Assembly: GCA_019417795.1 (NCBI GenBank)
Contig: DXUR01000247.1
Span: 1-5,173, forward strand
Length of the DNA stretch: 5,173 bases
Reading direction: 5' to 3'
Source: Clostridiales bacterium
GTDB taxonomy: Bacteria; Bacillota_A; Clostridia; Oscillospirales; Oscillospiraceae
The notes beneath the pieces were generated by a model, which was not told where the DNA came from, searched no databases, and saw only the letters and a list, made by a program, of their open reading frames with translations. This document shows positions 1-5,173 of the stretch, in pieces (within the stretch, counting starts at the first letter, position 1; each line of letters begins with the position of its first letter). A program made the position numbers and the translations under genes.

Positions 1-2
1 AC

Positions 3-122
3 CGCCTTTGGAAGGTCAAGTCATGTGTAGATACTGCCGCCCGATTTAACGAGCGTACAGAGGAACAAATGCTCCAAAATCGACCCCAAACACGACAGAA
101 AAAGGAGGAACTATCCCGATGA
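3..122 (+). CDS. C-terminal tail of an upstream mobile-element gene (5' end outside window)
   Basis: Frame 3 is open from the window edge for 39 codons and ends in TGA at 120-122, overlapping the ATG of the next gene (119-121) as ATGA. Such overlap is typical of translationally coupled genes in one operon. The visible tail is charged and Gln/Arg/Lys-rich (RLWKVKSCVDTAARFNERTE near its start, QTRQKKEELSR at its end), like the basic tail of a DNA-binding protein. In ICEs of this type the gene before the DUF3991 primase is often a relaxase or another mobilisation protein, but this fragment is too short to recognise the family. The other two frames close at positions 28 and 47, which favours this reading. 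I am fairly sure it is coding and unsure of the product. Confidence 0.6.
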   Translation, partial: RLWKVKSCVDTAARFNERTEEQMLQNRPQTRQKKEELSR

Positions 123-1990
123 ATTACACCCAAGCACAGATTGACCGGGCAAACGCCGTCAGTCTGGAAGATTTTCTCCGCACACAGGGAGAGACGCTTA
201 TCAAAAGCGGACGGGAATACCGCTGGAAAGAACATGACAGCCTGACCGTCCGGGGAAACAAGTGGTTTCGCCACAGCCAGAGCAAGGGCGGCTATCCCAT
301 TGATTTTGTCATGGAGTTTTATGGCAAGTCCTTTCCCGAAGCTGTCCAGCTCCTGACCGGCGAAAGCGGCGAGGGGCAGACCGAAGCCAGCACAGCACCG
401 CCCACAGCGTTTCACTTGCCCTTGCACAACAGAACAGCCGACAGAGCAATTCAATATCTTTGCGAAAGCCGAGGTCTCAACAAAACGCTTGTTGAGGCTT
501 TTCTTCTTTCCGGGGATATTTACGAGGACGCAAAGCGGCACAATGTTGTGTTTGTCGGCAGAGACCGAAGCGGTACACCGAGATACGCCCATGTGCGAGG
601 AACGGCAGACCCATTCAGACAGGACATTGCCGGGTCTGACAAGTCCTATCCGTTCCGCTATGAGGGAAACGGCAACCAGCTCTTTGTCTTTGAAGCACCG
701 ATTGACCTGTTATCGTTTATCTGCCTTTATCCGCAGGATTGGCAGACAAGAAATTATCTTGCCCTGGGCGGCGTTTCGGGCAAAGCCCTTGACCGTTTCC
801 TTTCTGAACGCAAGGACACCCGAAAAGTGTTCCTCTGCCTTGACAGCGACACCGCAGGAAGCGAAGCCTGTACCCGACTGGCACAGTCCATTCCCGGCGA
901 GATCGCCGTCATTCGCCTTGTCCCGGCAAGGAAAGACTGGAACGATGTTCTCCGTCAGCAAGGGGACATTCCCAGCCGCAAATTCATAGCCGAGACAATC
1001 ACGCTGCGAGAGCTGCCCACCGCCCAGCCTGTTCCCATGCTCCGCATGGCAGATGTGGAGCTGACGAGCGTGGATTGGCTATGGTTTCCCTATATCCCCT
1101 TTGGAAAGCTGACGATTATACAGGGCAACCCCGGCGAGGGCAAGACCTACTTTGCCATGCGTCTTGCGGCGGCTTGCACCAACCGAAAGCCTTTACCCGG
1201 TATGGAGACCCTTGAGCCTTTCAACATCATCTATCAGACCGCCGAGGACGGTTTGGGCGATACGGTCAAGCCCCGGCTGATGGAAGCTGACGCAGACCTT
1301 GAACGAGTGCTTGTCATTGACGATAGGGACACACCGCTGACCCTTGCCGATGAGCGCATAGCAAGGGCAATCCGGGAAAACAACGCAAGGCTTGTTATCA
1401 TTGACCCGGTACAGGCGTTTCTGGGCGCAGATGTGGACATGAACCGGGCAAATGAAGTCCGTCCCATATTCCGCAGTCTGGGAGACATTGCACAGGCTAC
1501 CGGGTGCGCTATCGTGCTGATCGGACACCTGAACAAAGCCGCAGGAACGCAAAGCACCTACCGGGGATTGGGGTCTATCGACATTACGGCGGCAGTCCGC
1601 AGTCTGCTTTTTATCGGCAAGCTGAAGGACAGCCCCACAACGAGGGTGCTTATCCATGAGAAAAGCTCCCTTGCGCCGCCCGGACAGTCCCTTGCCTTTT
1701 CTCTGGGAGACGAGAAAGGCTTTGAGTGGATAGGGGCTTATGACATTACCGCTGACGAGCTTCTTGCCGGGACAGATACCGCAAAGACCGAGAGCAAGAC
1801 CGCACAGGCGCAAATGCTCATTCTGGAACTGCTTGCGGACGGAAAGCGTATGCCGAGCGCAGAGCTGGAAAAGACGGTCAATGAGCGTGGGATTTCCTCA
1901 CGCACCATGAGAACGGCAAAGAGCCGTATCGGGGACAGACTTGTGACCGAGAAAGACGGCACAGCATGGGTCTGCTATCTCCGAGACTGA
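119..1990 (+). CDS. DUF3991/TOPRIM and RepA-like AAA ATPase replication protein (primase-helicase type)
   Basis: A 623-residue protein probably used for replication or single-strand-to-double-strand conversion of the element. Residues 1-85 resemble a CHC2-type primase N-terminus but lack the zinc-binding Cys/His set. Residues about 100-180 fit DUF3991. Residues about 187-280 fit a TOPRIM fold, with E192 in FEAPIDLLSF and the acidic pair D242/D244 in LDSDTAG, followed by RKDWNDVL (271-278). Residues about 315-540 form a RecA/RepA-like ATPase (AAA_25 type) with Walker A GNPGEGKT (336-343), Walker B LVIIDP (425-430), a sensor-like IVLIGHLNK (465-473) and STYRGLGS (479-486). The last 60 residues look like a winged helix (SAELEKTVNERGISSRTMR). 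The start is supported by AGGAGG at 103-108, ten bases before ATG, and by the ATGA overlap with the previous frame. The gene appears intact. The domain order is characteristic of Tn1549-like ICEs. Domain assignment is from motifs; primase activity is inferred. Confidence 0.9.
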   Translation: MNYTQAQIDRANAVSLEDFLRTQGETLIKSGREYRWKEHDSLTVRGNKWFRHSQSKGGYPIDFVMEFYGKSFPEAVQLLTGESGEGQTEASTAPPTAFHLPLHNRTADRAIQYLCESRGLNKTLVEAFLLSGDIYEDAKRHNVVFVGRDRSGTPRYAHVRGTADPFRQDIAGSDKSYPFRYEGNGNQLFVFEAPIDLLSFICLYPQDWQTRNYLALGGVSGKALDRFLSERKDTRKVFLCLDSDTAGSEACTRLAQSIPGEIAVIRLVPARKDWNDVLRQQGDIPSRKFIAETITLRELPTAQPVPMLRMADVELTSVDWLWFPYIPFGKLTIIQGNPGEGKTYFAMRLAAACTNRKPLPGMETLEPFNIIYQTAEDGLGDTVKPRLMEADADLERVLVIDDRDTPLTLADERIARAIRENNARLVIIDPVQAFLGADVDMNRANEVRPIFRSLGDIAQATGCAIVLIGHLNKAAGTQSTYRGLGSIDITAAVRSLLFIGKLKDSPTTRVLIHEKSSLAPPGQSLAFSLGDEKGFEWIGAYDITADELLAGTDTAKTESKTAQAQMLILELLADGKRMPSAELEKTVNERGISSRTMRTAKSRIGDRLVTEKDGTAWVCYLRD

Positions 1991-1995
1991 CAACA

Positions 1996-2067
1996 GGAAC
2001 ACGGCAAGCGTGGCAAAGACGGCAAGGTTTTTATAGATACCTTAATGTTGCCGCCTTGCCTTGTTCC
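1996..2067 (+). other. Long nested imperfect stem-loop after the replication gene
   Basis: Four nested complementary arms are visible. GGAACA (1996-2001) pairs with TGTTCC (2062-2067). GGCAAG (2003-2008) pairs with CTTGCC (2055-2060). GGCAA (2012-2016) pairs with TTGCC (2048-2052). AAGGT (2024-2028) pairs with ACCTT (2039-2043). The left arm is built from repeated GGCAA units (2003, 2012, 2021), so alternative pairings are possible. It begins six bases after the replication gene stop and has no U-tract, so it is unlike a plain terminator. It could stabilise the mRNA 3' end or act as a DNA cruciform or binding site. The pairing is seen; the role is not known. Confidence 0.55.
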
Positions 2068-2081
2068 CTCATACCGACACC

Positions 2082-2117
2082 GCCCGATGATGAACAGTCA
2101 CCGGGCATTTTTCATTT
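2082..2117 (+). terminator. Terminator- or attenuator-like hairpin upstream of tnpW
   Basis: GCCCG (2082-2086) pairs with CGGGC (2102-2106). After one A-C mismatch, TGA (2088-2090) pairs with TCA (2098-2100) around a seven-base loop. ATTTTTCATTT follows directly (2107-2117). This is the form of a rho-independent terminator, though the U-tract is interrupted by one C. It lies between the replication gene and the tnpW ribosome binding site, so it would reduce read-through into tnpW and virD4. No separate tnpW promoter was evident, so partial termination is plausible. Confidence 0.6.
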
Positions 2118-2132
2118 ACAGGAGGATTTTGA

Positions 2133-2291
2133 ATGAACAATACCGCAACCAACACCGCCACTTGCCCGACTGTCAGAAAGCAGATCGGCAAGACAACCTA
2201 TATCGTCCGTGTGCATTTCAGCCAGACCGCAAAAGAGACGATGGAGGACAAAATCAAGCGTCTGCTCCGTGAGGAAGTCCGCAAAATGTGA
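2133..2291 (+). CDS. tnpW: TnpW-family small mobile-element protein (52 aa)
   Basis: An ORF of 52 codons with a strong AGGAGG at 2120-2125, seven bases before ATG. The protein begins MNNTATNTATCPTVRKQIGK, continues with TTYIVRVHFS and ends QTAKETMEDKIKRLLREEVR plus KM. The central basic beta segment (RKQIGKTTYIVRVHFS) followed by an amphipathic charged helix (ETMEDKIKRLLREEV) matches what I recall of the TnpW family, named from Tn4451-type mobilisable transposons and common in clostridial ICEs. Its function is unknown; the fold suggests a small nucleic-acid-binding or regulatory protein. It is complete and of usual length. It sits after the replication gene and directly before the virD4 deletion junction, so it is the last intact backbone gene on this side. 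Confidence 0.85.
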   Translation: MNNTATNTATCPTVRKQIGKTTYIVRVHFSQTAKETMEDKIKRLLREEVRKM

Positions 2292-2335
2292 CTTCTTTTT
2301 GAATTTGATGAAAAAGTCCTTGACTTTTCGTCTCT
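2292..2335 (+). other. Deletion junction between tnpW and the virD4 remnant
   Basis: This short stretch joins the tnpW stop codon to the first recognisable virD4 codons (SGKTLKS from 2333). Related elements normally carry a whole virD4 5' half here, often with other small genes. Its start can fold as a hairpin: GACTT at 2290-2294 plus TTT from 2296, with C2295 bulged, pairs with AAAAAGTC at 2311-2318. A different frame reads TFRL just before the junction (about 2320-2331), which would fit the virD4 sequence that normally precedes A-S-G-K-T. That suggests a small frameshifting deletion as well as the large one. The exact breakpoint cannot be fixed without an intact relative. Confidence 0.5.
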
Positions 2336-3148
2336 GGCAAGACCTTAAAATCCATCCTCATTTCCTGCGGTGCCCGGCTTGCTCCCTTCGATATCAAGGA
2401 GCTGCGGGACCTGATGGAATATGACGAACTGGAACTGGATACCCTGGGCGACCAAAAGACGGCGTTGTTTGTGATCCTTTCGGATACGGACAGCACTTTC
2501 AATTTCGTGGCCGCCCTCATGTATAGTCAGCTTTTCAATCTGCTCTGCGACAAGGCGGATGACTTCTACGGCGGGCGGCTGCCTGTCCATGTCCGTCTGA
2601 TCCTTGACGAGTTCGCCAACATCGGCCAGATACCGAACTTCGATAAGCTGATTGCCACCATCCGAAGCCGAGAAATATCGGCTTCTATTATTTTGCAGTC
2701 GCAGAGTCAGCTAAAGACCATCTACAAGGACGCGGCAGATACCATCGTCGGTAACTGTGACAGCACCTTGTTTTTGGGCGGCAAGGAGAAATCCACGCTC
2801 AAGGAAATTTCGGAGCTGCTGGGGAAAGAGACCATTGATCTCTATAACCAGTCCGAAAACCGGGGCAGTCAGGTTTCCCACGGCCTCAGTTATCAGAAAT
2901 TAGGAAAGGAGTTGATGACCCAGGACGAATTGGCAGTGATGGACGGCGGCAAGTGTATCTTCATGCTGCGGGGTGTGCGCCCGTTTCTTTCGGATAAGTA
3001 CGACCTCACCCGGCACCCGAATTACAGATACACGGCCGACGCCGACCCTAAAAATGTCTTTGACATGGAACGGTACATGAAGAAGCAGCGTGCCGTGGTA
3101 AAACCCACGGACACCTTCGATGTGTACGAGATTGACGCAACAACTTAA
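2324..3148 (+). pseudogene. virD4: VirD4/TraG type IV coupling protein, 5'-truncated (C-terminal half only)
   Basis: The C-terminal half of the coupling protein that in intact form (about 600 aa) sits in the membrane and feeds relaxase-bound DNA into the type IV secretion channel. The frame is open from the stop at 2321; homology starts at SGKTLKSILISCGARLAPFD (from 2333) and runs to TAA at 3148. Counting from the first ATG (2414), a 244-residue product keeps Walker B LILDE (62-66) in VRLILDEFANIGQIPNFDK, followed by TIRSREIS, ILQSQSQL and NCDSTLFLGGKE. The N-terminal membrane segments and Walker A region are absent. AAGGAG at 2396-2401 lies 12 bases before that ATG, but it falls inside conserved coding sequence and is probably coincidental. 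Maff2 follows after 36 bases, the usual neighbour. The remnant should lack ATPase activity; whether it is translated is unknown. Confidence 0.85.
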
Positions 3149-3184
3149 CCAAAAATCAAAAACATTTTTTAGGAGGATTATTTT

Positions 3185-3325
3185 ATGGAATTTTTCAACA
3201 GTGCAGTTGGTGTTTTGCAGACTCTCGTAGTGGCCCTGGGCGCAGGTCTTGGTATCTGGGGCGTTATCAACCTTCTGGAAGGTTACGGCCAGGACAACCC
3301 TGCTTCCAATGCTCATGTGCGGTAA
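3185..3325 (+). pseudogene. Maff2-family small membrane protein, C-terminally truncated
   Basis: A strong AGGAGG (3171-3176) lies eight bases before ATG. The product has 46 residues: MEFFNSAVGVLQTLVVALGA, then GLGIWGVINLLEGYGQDNPA, then SNAHVR. The first 43 residues match what I recall of Maff2, a small membrane protein of about 65-70 aa encoded between virD4 and the VirB6/TrbL-like gene in clostridial conjugative elements. Family members continue with a Gly-rich stretch and a second hydrophobic helix, which is missing here. The reading instead ends after AHVR, exactly where the sequence turns AT-rich. One membrane segment (residues about 7-31) remains. The expected downstream secretion genes are also absent. 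It could still be translated, but is probably non-functional as a conjugation component. Confidence 0.8.
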
Positions 3326-3404
3326 AGTAACACACAAGAATTTGATAGACAGCCTTCACTATTCAGAAAAATTAACCAAAAAAAAGCAAAATTGAATTTG
3401 ATAA

Positions 3405-3433
3405 TTGATATAATAGCTAAAATATGGTACTAT
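3405..3433 (+). promoter_or_regulatory. Probable sigma-70/sigma-A promoter of the AT-rich cargo operon
   Basis: TTGATA (3405-3410, five of six to the -35 consensus) is followed by a 17-base spacer and TACTAT (3428-3433, four of six to the -10 consensus), placing transcription start near 3440. It lies in the AT-rich stretch just after truncated Maff2 and about 80 bases before the secreted-protein gene. A perfect TATAAT also occurs at 3409-3414, but the hexamer 17 bases upstream of it is a poor -35. The cargo genes therefore seem to carry their own promoter and need not rely on the damaged conjugation operon. Confidence 0.5.
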
Positions 3434-3463
3434 AAAACAAAGGGAGATGATGCCAATGGTTTG

Positions 3464-3514
3464 ATGAAACACACAACAAAATATAACTTTTTAAGCAAAG
3501 GAGGAAGTCCATAA
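3464..3514 (+). CDS. Possible 16-codon leader ORF, coupled to the downstream gene
   Basis: ATG at 3464 opens a frame encoding MKHTTKYNFLSKGGSP and stops at TAA 3512-3514, sharing its last A with the ATG of the next gene (TAATG). Its own ATG overlaps the stop of an even shorter frame (TGATG, 3462-3466) that starts at 3447, 3450 or 3456 (MMPMV) behind AAAGGGAG near 3439-3446. The ribosome binding site of the secreted-protein gene lies inside this ORF (3497-3504). The arrangement could couple translation of the big gene to the leader, but two overlaps can arise by chance in AT-rich DNA. No product is recognised. Confidence 0.25.
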   Translation: MKHTTKYNFLSKGGSP

Positions 3515-4161
3515 TGAGAAAAATCAAAACAATATTAGGGATAGTTTTTTCTTTAGCTATTGTAACAACAATGAACACTACTGTTTTTGCAGCTAACGAT
3601 TCAGGAATACCAGAACGTAGAGGAGTATATATACGAGAATGTGTAGGTTATGAGCCTAATTATACGAATATTGATTATACTCATAAATTATTAGGTTCTG
3701 TTTCAGGCGATAATACTCAAGGCTCAAGTCCTATGCAAATTACATATCAATATGAACAAAGCGGAACAACCACCGCATCTATTGCGGGTTATGCCAATGG
3801 CACAACAGAAGCAAATGTTGTTTTTGCAAAAATGCAGGCGGAAGTAGGAGTTGAAGTTACCGGTTCACGTAGTTGGACAAAAGGAACATCAGCGGGTGTC
3901 TCATATAGTATTGCACCGGGGAAATTTGAAGTGTTAAATGTTTATATTCCTGCTGTTAGAACAGCTGGTCGTTTAAAATACAAGGTTTATATGGACGGCT
4001 ATCCTGAAAATGTTTTTTATGAATATAAAACATTAACAGAATCTTATGCACCACAAAAAAATTCTGTCCATTATAAAGTAACAACTTCTAGCTACTCAGC
4101 CATAAAAGTTCCAAAGGGAATGACGGTATACACGCCAACAGGAGTATATAAAGCACAATGA
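3514..4161 (+). CDS. Secreted beta-rich protein, possibly aerolysin-like (function unproven)
   Basis: A 215-residue exported protein. The N-terminus is a clear signal peptide: basic MRKIK, a hydrophobic core (residues 7-20), and cleavage probably after A26 in VFA-AND, giving a mature chain of about 189 residues. There is one Cys (C43) and no sortase motif or second membrane helix, so it is probably released. Residues about 75-135 alternate polar and non-polar residues and are rich in Thr, Ser and Gly (SGTTTASIAGYANGTT, VFAKMQAEVGVEVTGSRSWT, KGTSAGVSYSIAPGK). Then comes an aromatic stretch (KYKVYMDGYP). This pattern recalls the insertion-hairpin region of aerolysin/ETX-MTX2-like pore formers, but similarity is by eye only. 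AAAGGAGG (3497-3504) lies nine bases before ATG. The gene is AT-rich compared with the backbone, suggesting separate acquisition. It overlaps the next gene by four bases. Confidence 0.8.
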   Translation: MRKIKTILGIVFSLAIVTTMNTTVFAANDSGIPERRGVYIRECVGYEPNYTNIDYTHKLLGSVSGDNTQGSSPMQITYQYEQSGTTTASIAGYANGTTEANVVFAKMQAEVGVEVTGSRSWTKGTSAGVSYSIAPGKFEVLNVYIPAVRTAGRLKYKVYMDGYPENVFYEYKTLTESYAPQKNSVHYKVTTSSYSAIKVPKGMTVYTPTGVYKAQ

Positions 4162-4703
4162 AAAACAAATTGTTTATATTACTATTAGCTTTTGTACTTT
4201 TGTTGAGTGCTTGTTCTAATAATTCTCCACCTGATGACAACACAAAAGAAGTACTGCCAGAGCTTGAAAGTGCCGGTTCTATTGAAAGCCGGGGCGAGAA
4301 ATTTATTGAAAATTTTCCACAGGACTATCCTTCATTTGAATTATTAGAATATGTTTTTGGTTCCGCTGAAAATGCCCCAATACAACTGGTTGCGATAGCC
4401 CGAAATAAAGAAACTGGTTCATCAGCTACATTATTTGTGCTTGATGAAAATGGGGTAGGTCAGGTAGTTCTTGCAAGTGGTTATTCAGCGACATATTGCA
4501 AAGAAGATGGATTACAACTTGATAAAAACGTAATTTCTATTTCTTTGAATTTGGAAATCTCTAGTACAAATTCTGAAATTCACGACTTTAATATTACAGT
4601 AACACAGGAGGAAAATCAAGGTAAAGTCAATACAGTGTATTCTTCACAAGAAAACATCAGATCGAAAGTAGCAAATCCAGCCGAGCCAGTCAACGGCAAG
4701 TAA
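4158..4703 (+). CDS. Putative lipoprotein of unknown function, partner of the secreted protein
   Basis: A 181-residue protein starting at ATG 4158, which overlaps the previous stop as ATGA; with only a weak, distant GGAG (4141-4144), translation is probably coupled. MKNKLFILLLAFVLLLSAC carries a lipobox (LSAC) with the lipidated Cys at residue 19, so the mature protein should be tethered to the outer face of the membrane. A low-complexity linker (SNNSPPDDNTKE) leads to an alpha/beta or beta domain (residues about 55-165) with VAIARNKETGSSATLFVLDE. I do not recognise the domain. Its pairing with an exported protein could mean immunity, a receptor or an assembly role; this is inference. The last residues (NPAEPVNGK) are encoded by GC-richer DNA that also forms the left arm of the 4689-4725 stem-loop. 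The native C-terminus may therefore have been replaced by backbone sequence when the cargo was inserted. Confidence 0.8.
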   Translation: MKNKLFILLLAFVLLLSACSNNSPPDDNTKEVLPELESAGSIESRGEKFIENFPQDYPSFELLEYVFGSAENAPIQLVAIARNKETGSSATLFVLDENGVGQVVLASGYSATYCKEDGLQLDKNVISISLNLEISSTNSEIHDFNITVTQEENQGKVNTVYSSQENIRSKVANPAEPVNGK

Positions 4704-4725
4704 ATGGGCTTCGCCCACCGTTGAC
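4689..4725 (+). repeat. Composite stem-loop spanning the lipoprotein stop codon
   Basis: GTCAACGG (4689-4696) is perfectly complementary to CCGTTGAC (4718-4725). Inside it, TGGGC (4705-4709) pairs with GCCCA (4713-4717) around TTC and abuts the right outer arm. The unpaired left segment (4697-4704) holds the TAA stop. Another small hairpin, GACAG (4723-4727) with CTGTC (4734-4738), overlaps its end. GC-rich composition here matches the element backbone and not the cargo. There is no U-tract, so it is not a standard terminator. It may be a conserved backbone structure, a recombination target or an mRNA-stabilising fold. Confidence 0.6.
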
Positions 4726-4755
4726 AGCCCCGCCTGTCTTTGCAAATGTGTAGCC

Positions 4756-4797
4756 AAGAGGACGATAGCCCAAAGTGCTACCGCCCTCTTTTATTTT
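4756..4797 (+). terminator. Strong rho-independent terminator after the cargo genes
   Basis: AAGAGG (4756-4761) pairs with CCTCTT (4785-4790), CG (4763-4764) with CG (4782-4783), and TAGC (4766-4769) with GCTA (4777-4780), closing a seven-base loop. The two interruptions are A-C mismatches (4762/4784 and 4765/4781). The run TTTTATTTT (4789-4797) follows. It lies 53 bases after the lipoprotein stop and would end the cargo transcript. On the opposite strand the downstream bases do not give an equally good U-tract, so termination is mainly for rightward transcription. Confidence 0.8.
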
Positions 4798-5173
4798 ACA
4801 ACTGAATAACCGCTGCCCCATAGCGGCACATGAAGCAGTAAGTCTGAAAAAGATTTGCTGCTTTTTTTGCGCCCATTTTTGGCAAATCGAGAAAGTATCG
4901 GTACTGATAAGTGAGCAGGGGGAAATTCCCGTTTTCTATCAAGCAGCGGGCAAAACACAGCTTCTGAAACGCCTTATTGTTGGGAAAGACCAAGCCGCCG
5001 GAAAAGTCTTTGCCAGAAAGAGAGGGAGAACGCCAGCCCGCAGCCTTTTATGAAAAAACTGGTTGCGATTTCCCGAAAAAGTGGCAGTAGGAAGTGAGCG
5101 GCAGTCCGGCAGTTTCTTAGAGCAAGATTCTACCGCAGTACCAAAATTCGCTTATCGCTCATTTTGCCCCTGC
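4798..5173. other. Gene-free stretch with inverted repeats; possible transfer origin or regulatory region
   Basis: No frame on either strand has a credible start, ribosome binding site and recognisable protein. Structure is visible: CCGCT (4810-4814) with AGCGG (4822-4826) around a seven-base loop; GATTTGC (4852-4858) with GCAAATC (4882-4888) across 23 bases; a near-perfect 14-base dyad TATCGGTACTGATA (4896-4909); and three GGCAGT copies (5083-5113). The window ends in TTTTGCCCCTGC, which might be the left arm of a hairpin continuing outside. Clostridial ICEs often place such repeat-rich non-coding DNA before mobC and the relaxase, so an oriT is a reasonable guess, but no nic site is identified. 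Confidence 0.4.
5083..5113 (+). repeat. Three direct GGCAGT repeats
   Basis: GGCAGT occurs at 5083-5088, 5100-5105 and 5108-5113, so start-to-start spacings are 17 and 8 bases. The set sits in the gene-free right end of the window. Short iterated sites can bind accessory relaxosome proteins or repressors, but six-base units are short enough to arise by chance. Confidence 0.35.

Noticed and set aside
489..989. Plus-strand open frame of 166 codons inside the replication gene
   Set aside because: Different frame of the TOPRIM-coding region, no ribosome binding site and no recognisable protein features.
1193..1813. Long minus-strand open frame (206 codons) within the replication gene
   Set aside because: It lies entirely antisense to a gene with clear ATPase motifs, has no ribosome binding site, and its product looks like a random Cys/Arg-rich translation.
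2900..3337. 145-codon minus-strand frame across the virD4 and Maff2 3' ends
   Set aside because: Antisense to two recognised backbone genes and spans their intergenic ribosome binding site; a shadow frame.
3409..3414. Perfect TATAAT as the cargo promoter -10
   Set aside because: No acceptable -35 at 16-18 bases upstream; the pair TTGATA/TACTAT with a 17-base spacer is a better fit.
4796..4993. 65-codon minus-strand frame with some Cys, Tyr and Phe
   Set aside because: I considered a Cys-rich KTR-like ICE protein, but the expected CPxC pairs and KTR motif are missing and no ribosome binding site was seen.
4775..5053. 92-codon plus-strand frame after the cargo operon
   Set aside because: Its start lies inside the intrinsic terminator, it has no ribosome binding site, and the product shows no family-like pattern.
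5083..5113. GGCAGT repeats as a CRISPR array
   Set aside because: The units are six bases with 2-11 base gaps, far too short for CRISPR repeats and spacers; no cas genes are present.

Overview
This window looks like part of an integrative conjugative element (ICE) of the Tn1549/CTn type from a gut clostridium (Lachnospiraceae or Oscillospiraceae-like Firmicute). The assignment rests on backbone genes recognised by eye: a DUF3991/TOPRIM plus RepA-type AAA ATPase, a tnpW-type small gene, the C-terminal half of a VirD4/TraG coupling protein, and a Maff2-family peptide. Strong AGGAGG ribosome binding sites support a Firmicute host. No database search was possible.

Layout: (1) 3-122 is the tail of an upstream gene that overlaps the next gene by ATGA. 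(2) 119-1990 is an intact primase/helicase-like replication protein. (3) 1991-2132 is a gap holding a long nested stem-loop and a terminator or attenuator-like hairpin. (4) 2133-2291 is tnpW. (5) From about 2292 the sequence runs straight into the middle of a virD4 gene that has lost its 5' half, including the Walker A region. (6) 3185-3325 is a Maff2 gene cut off after about 43 residues. (7) 3326-4703 is a clearly AT-richer island with its own promoter and two overlapping genes, a secreted beta-rich protein and a lipoprotein. Two tiny ORFs with stop/start overlaps lie upstream of the first. (8) 4689-4797 appears to be GC-richer backbone again, with a stem-loop around the lipoprotein stop codon and a strong intrinsic terminator. 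(9) 4798-5173 has no convincing gene but carries several inverted repeats and three GGCAGT direct repeats. It could be a transfer-origin or regulatory region.

Interpretation: the replication module is intact. The conjugation module visible here is damaged at two breakpoints (virD4 5' deletion, Maff2 3' truncation), so transfer through this copy is probably impaired unless complemented. The most novel content is the AT-rich two-gene cargo: an exported protein with a Ser/Thr-rich alternating segment reminiscent of aerolysin-like pore-forming proteins, translationally coupled to a lipoprotein. A secreted effector with a membrane-anchored partner is a reasonable hypothesis but is not proven by the sequence.
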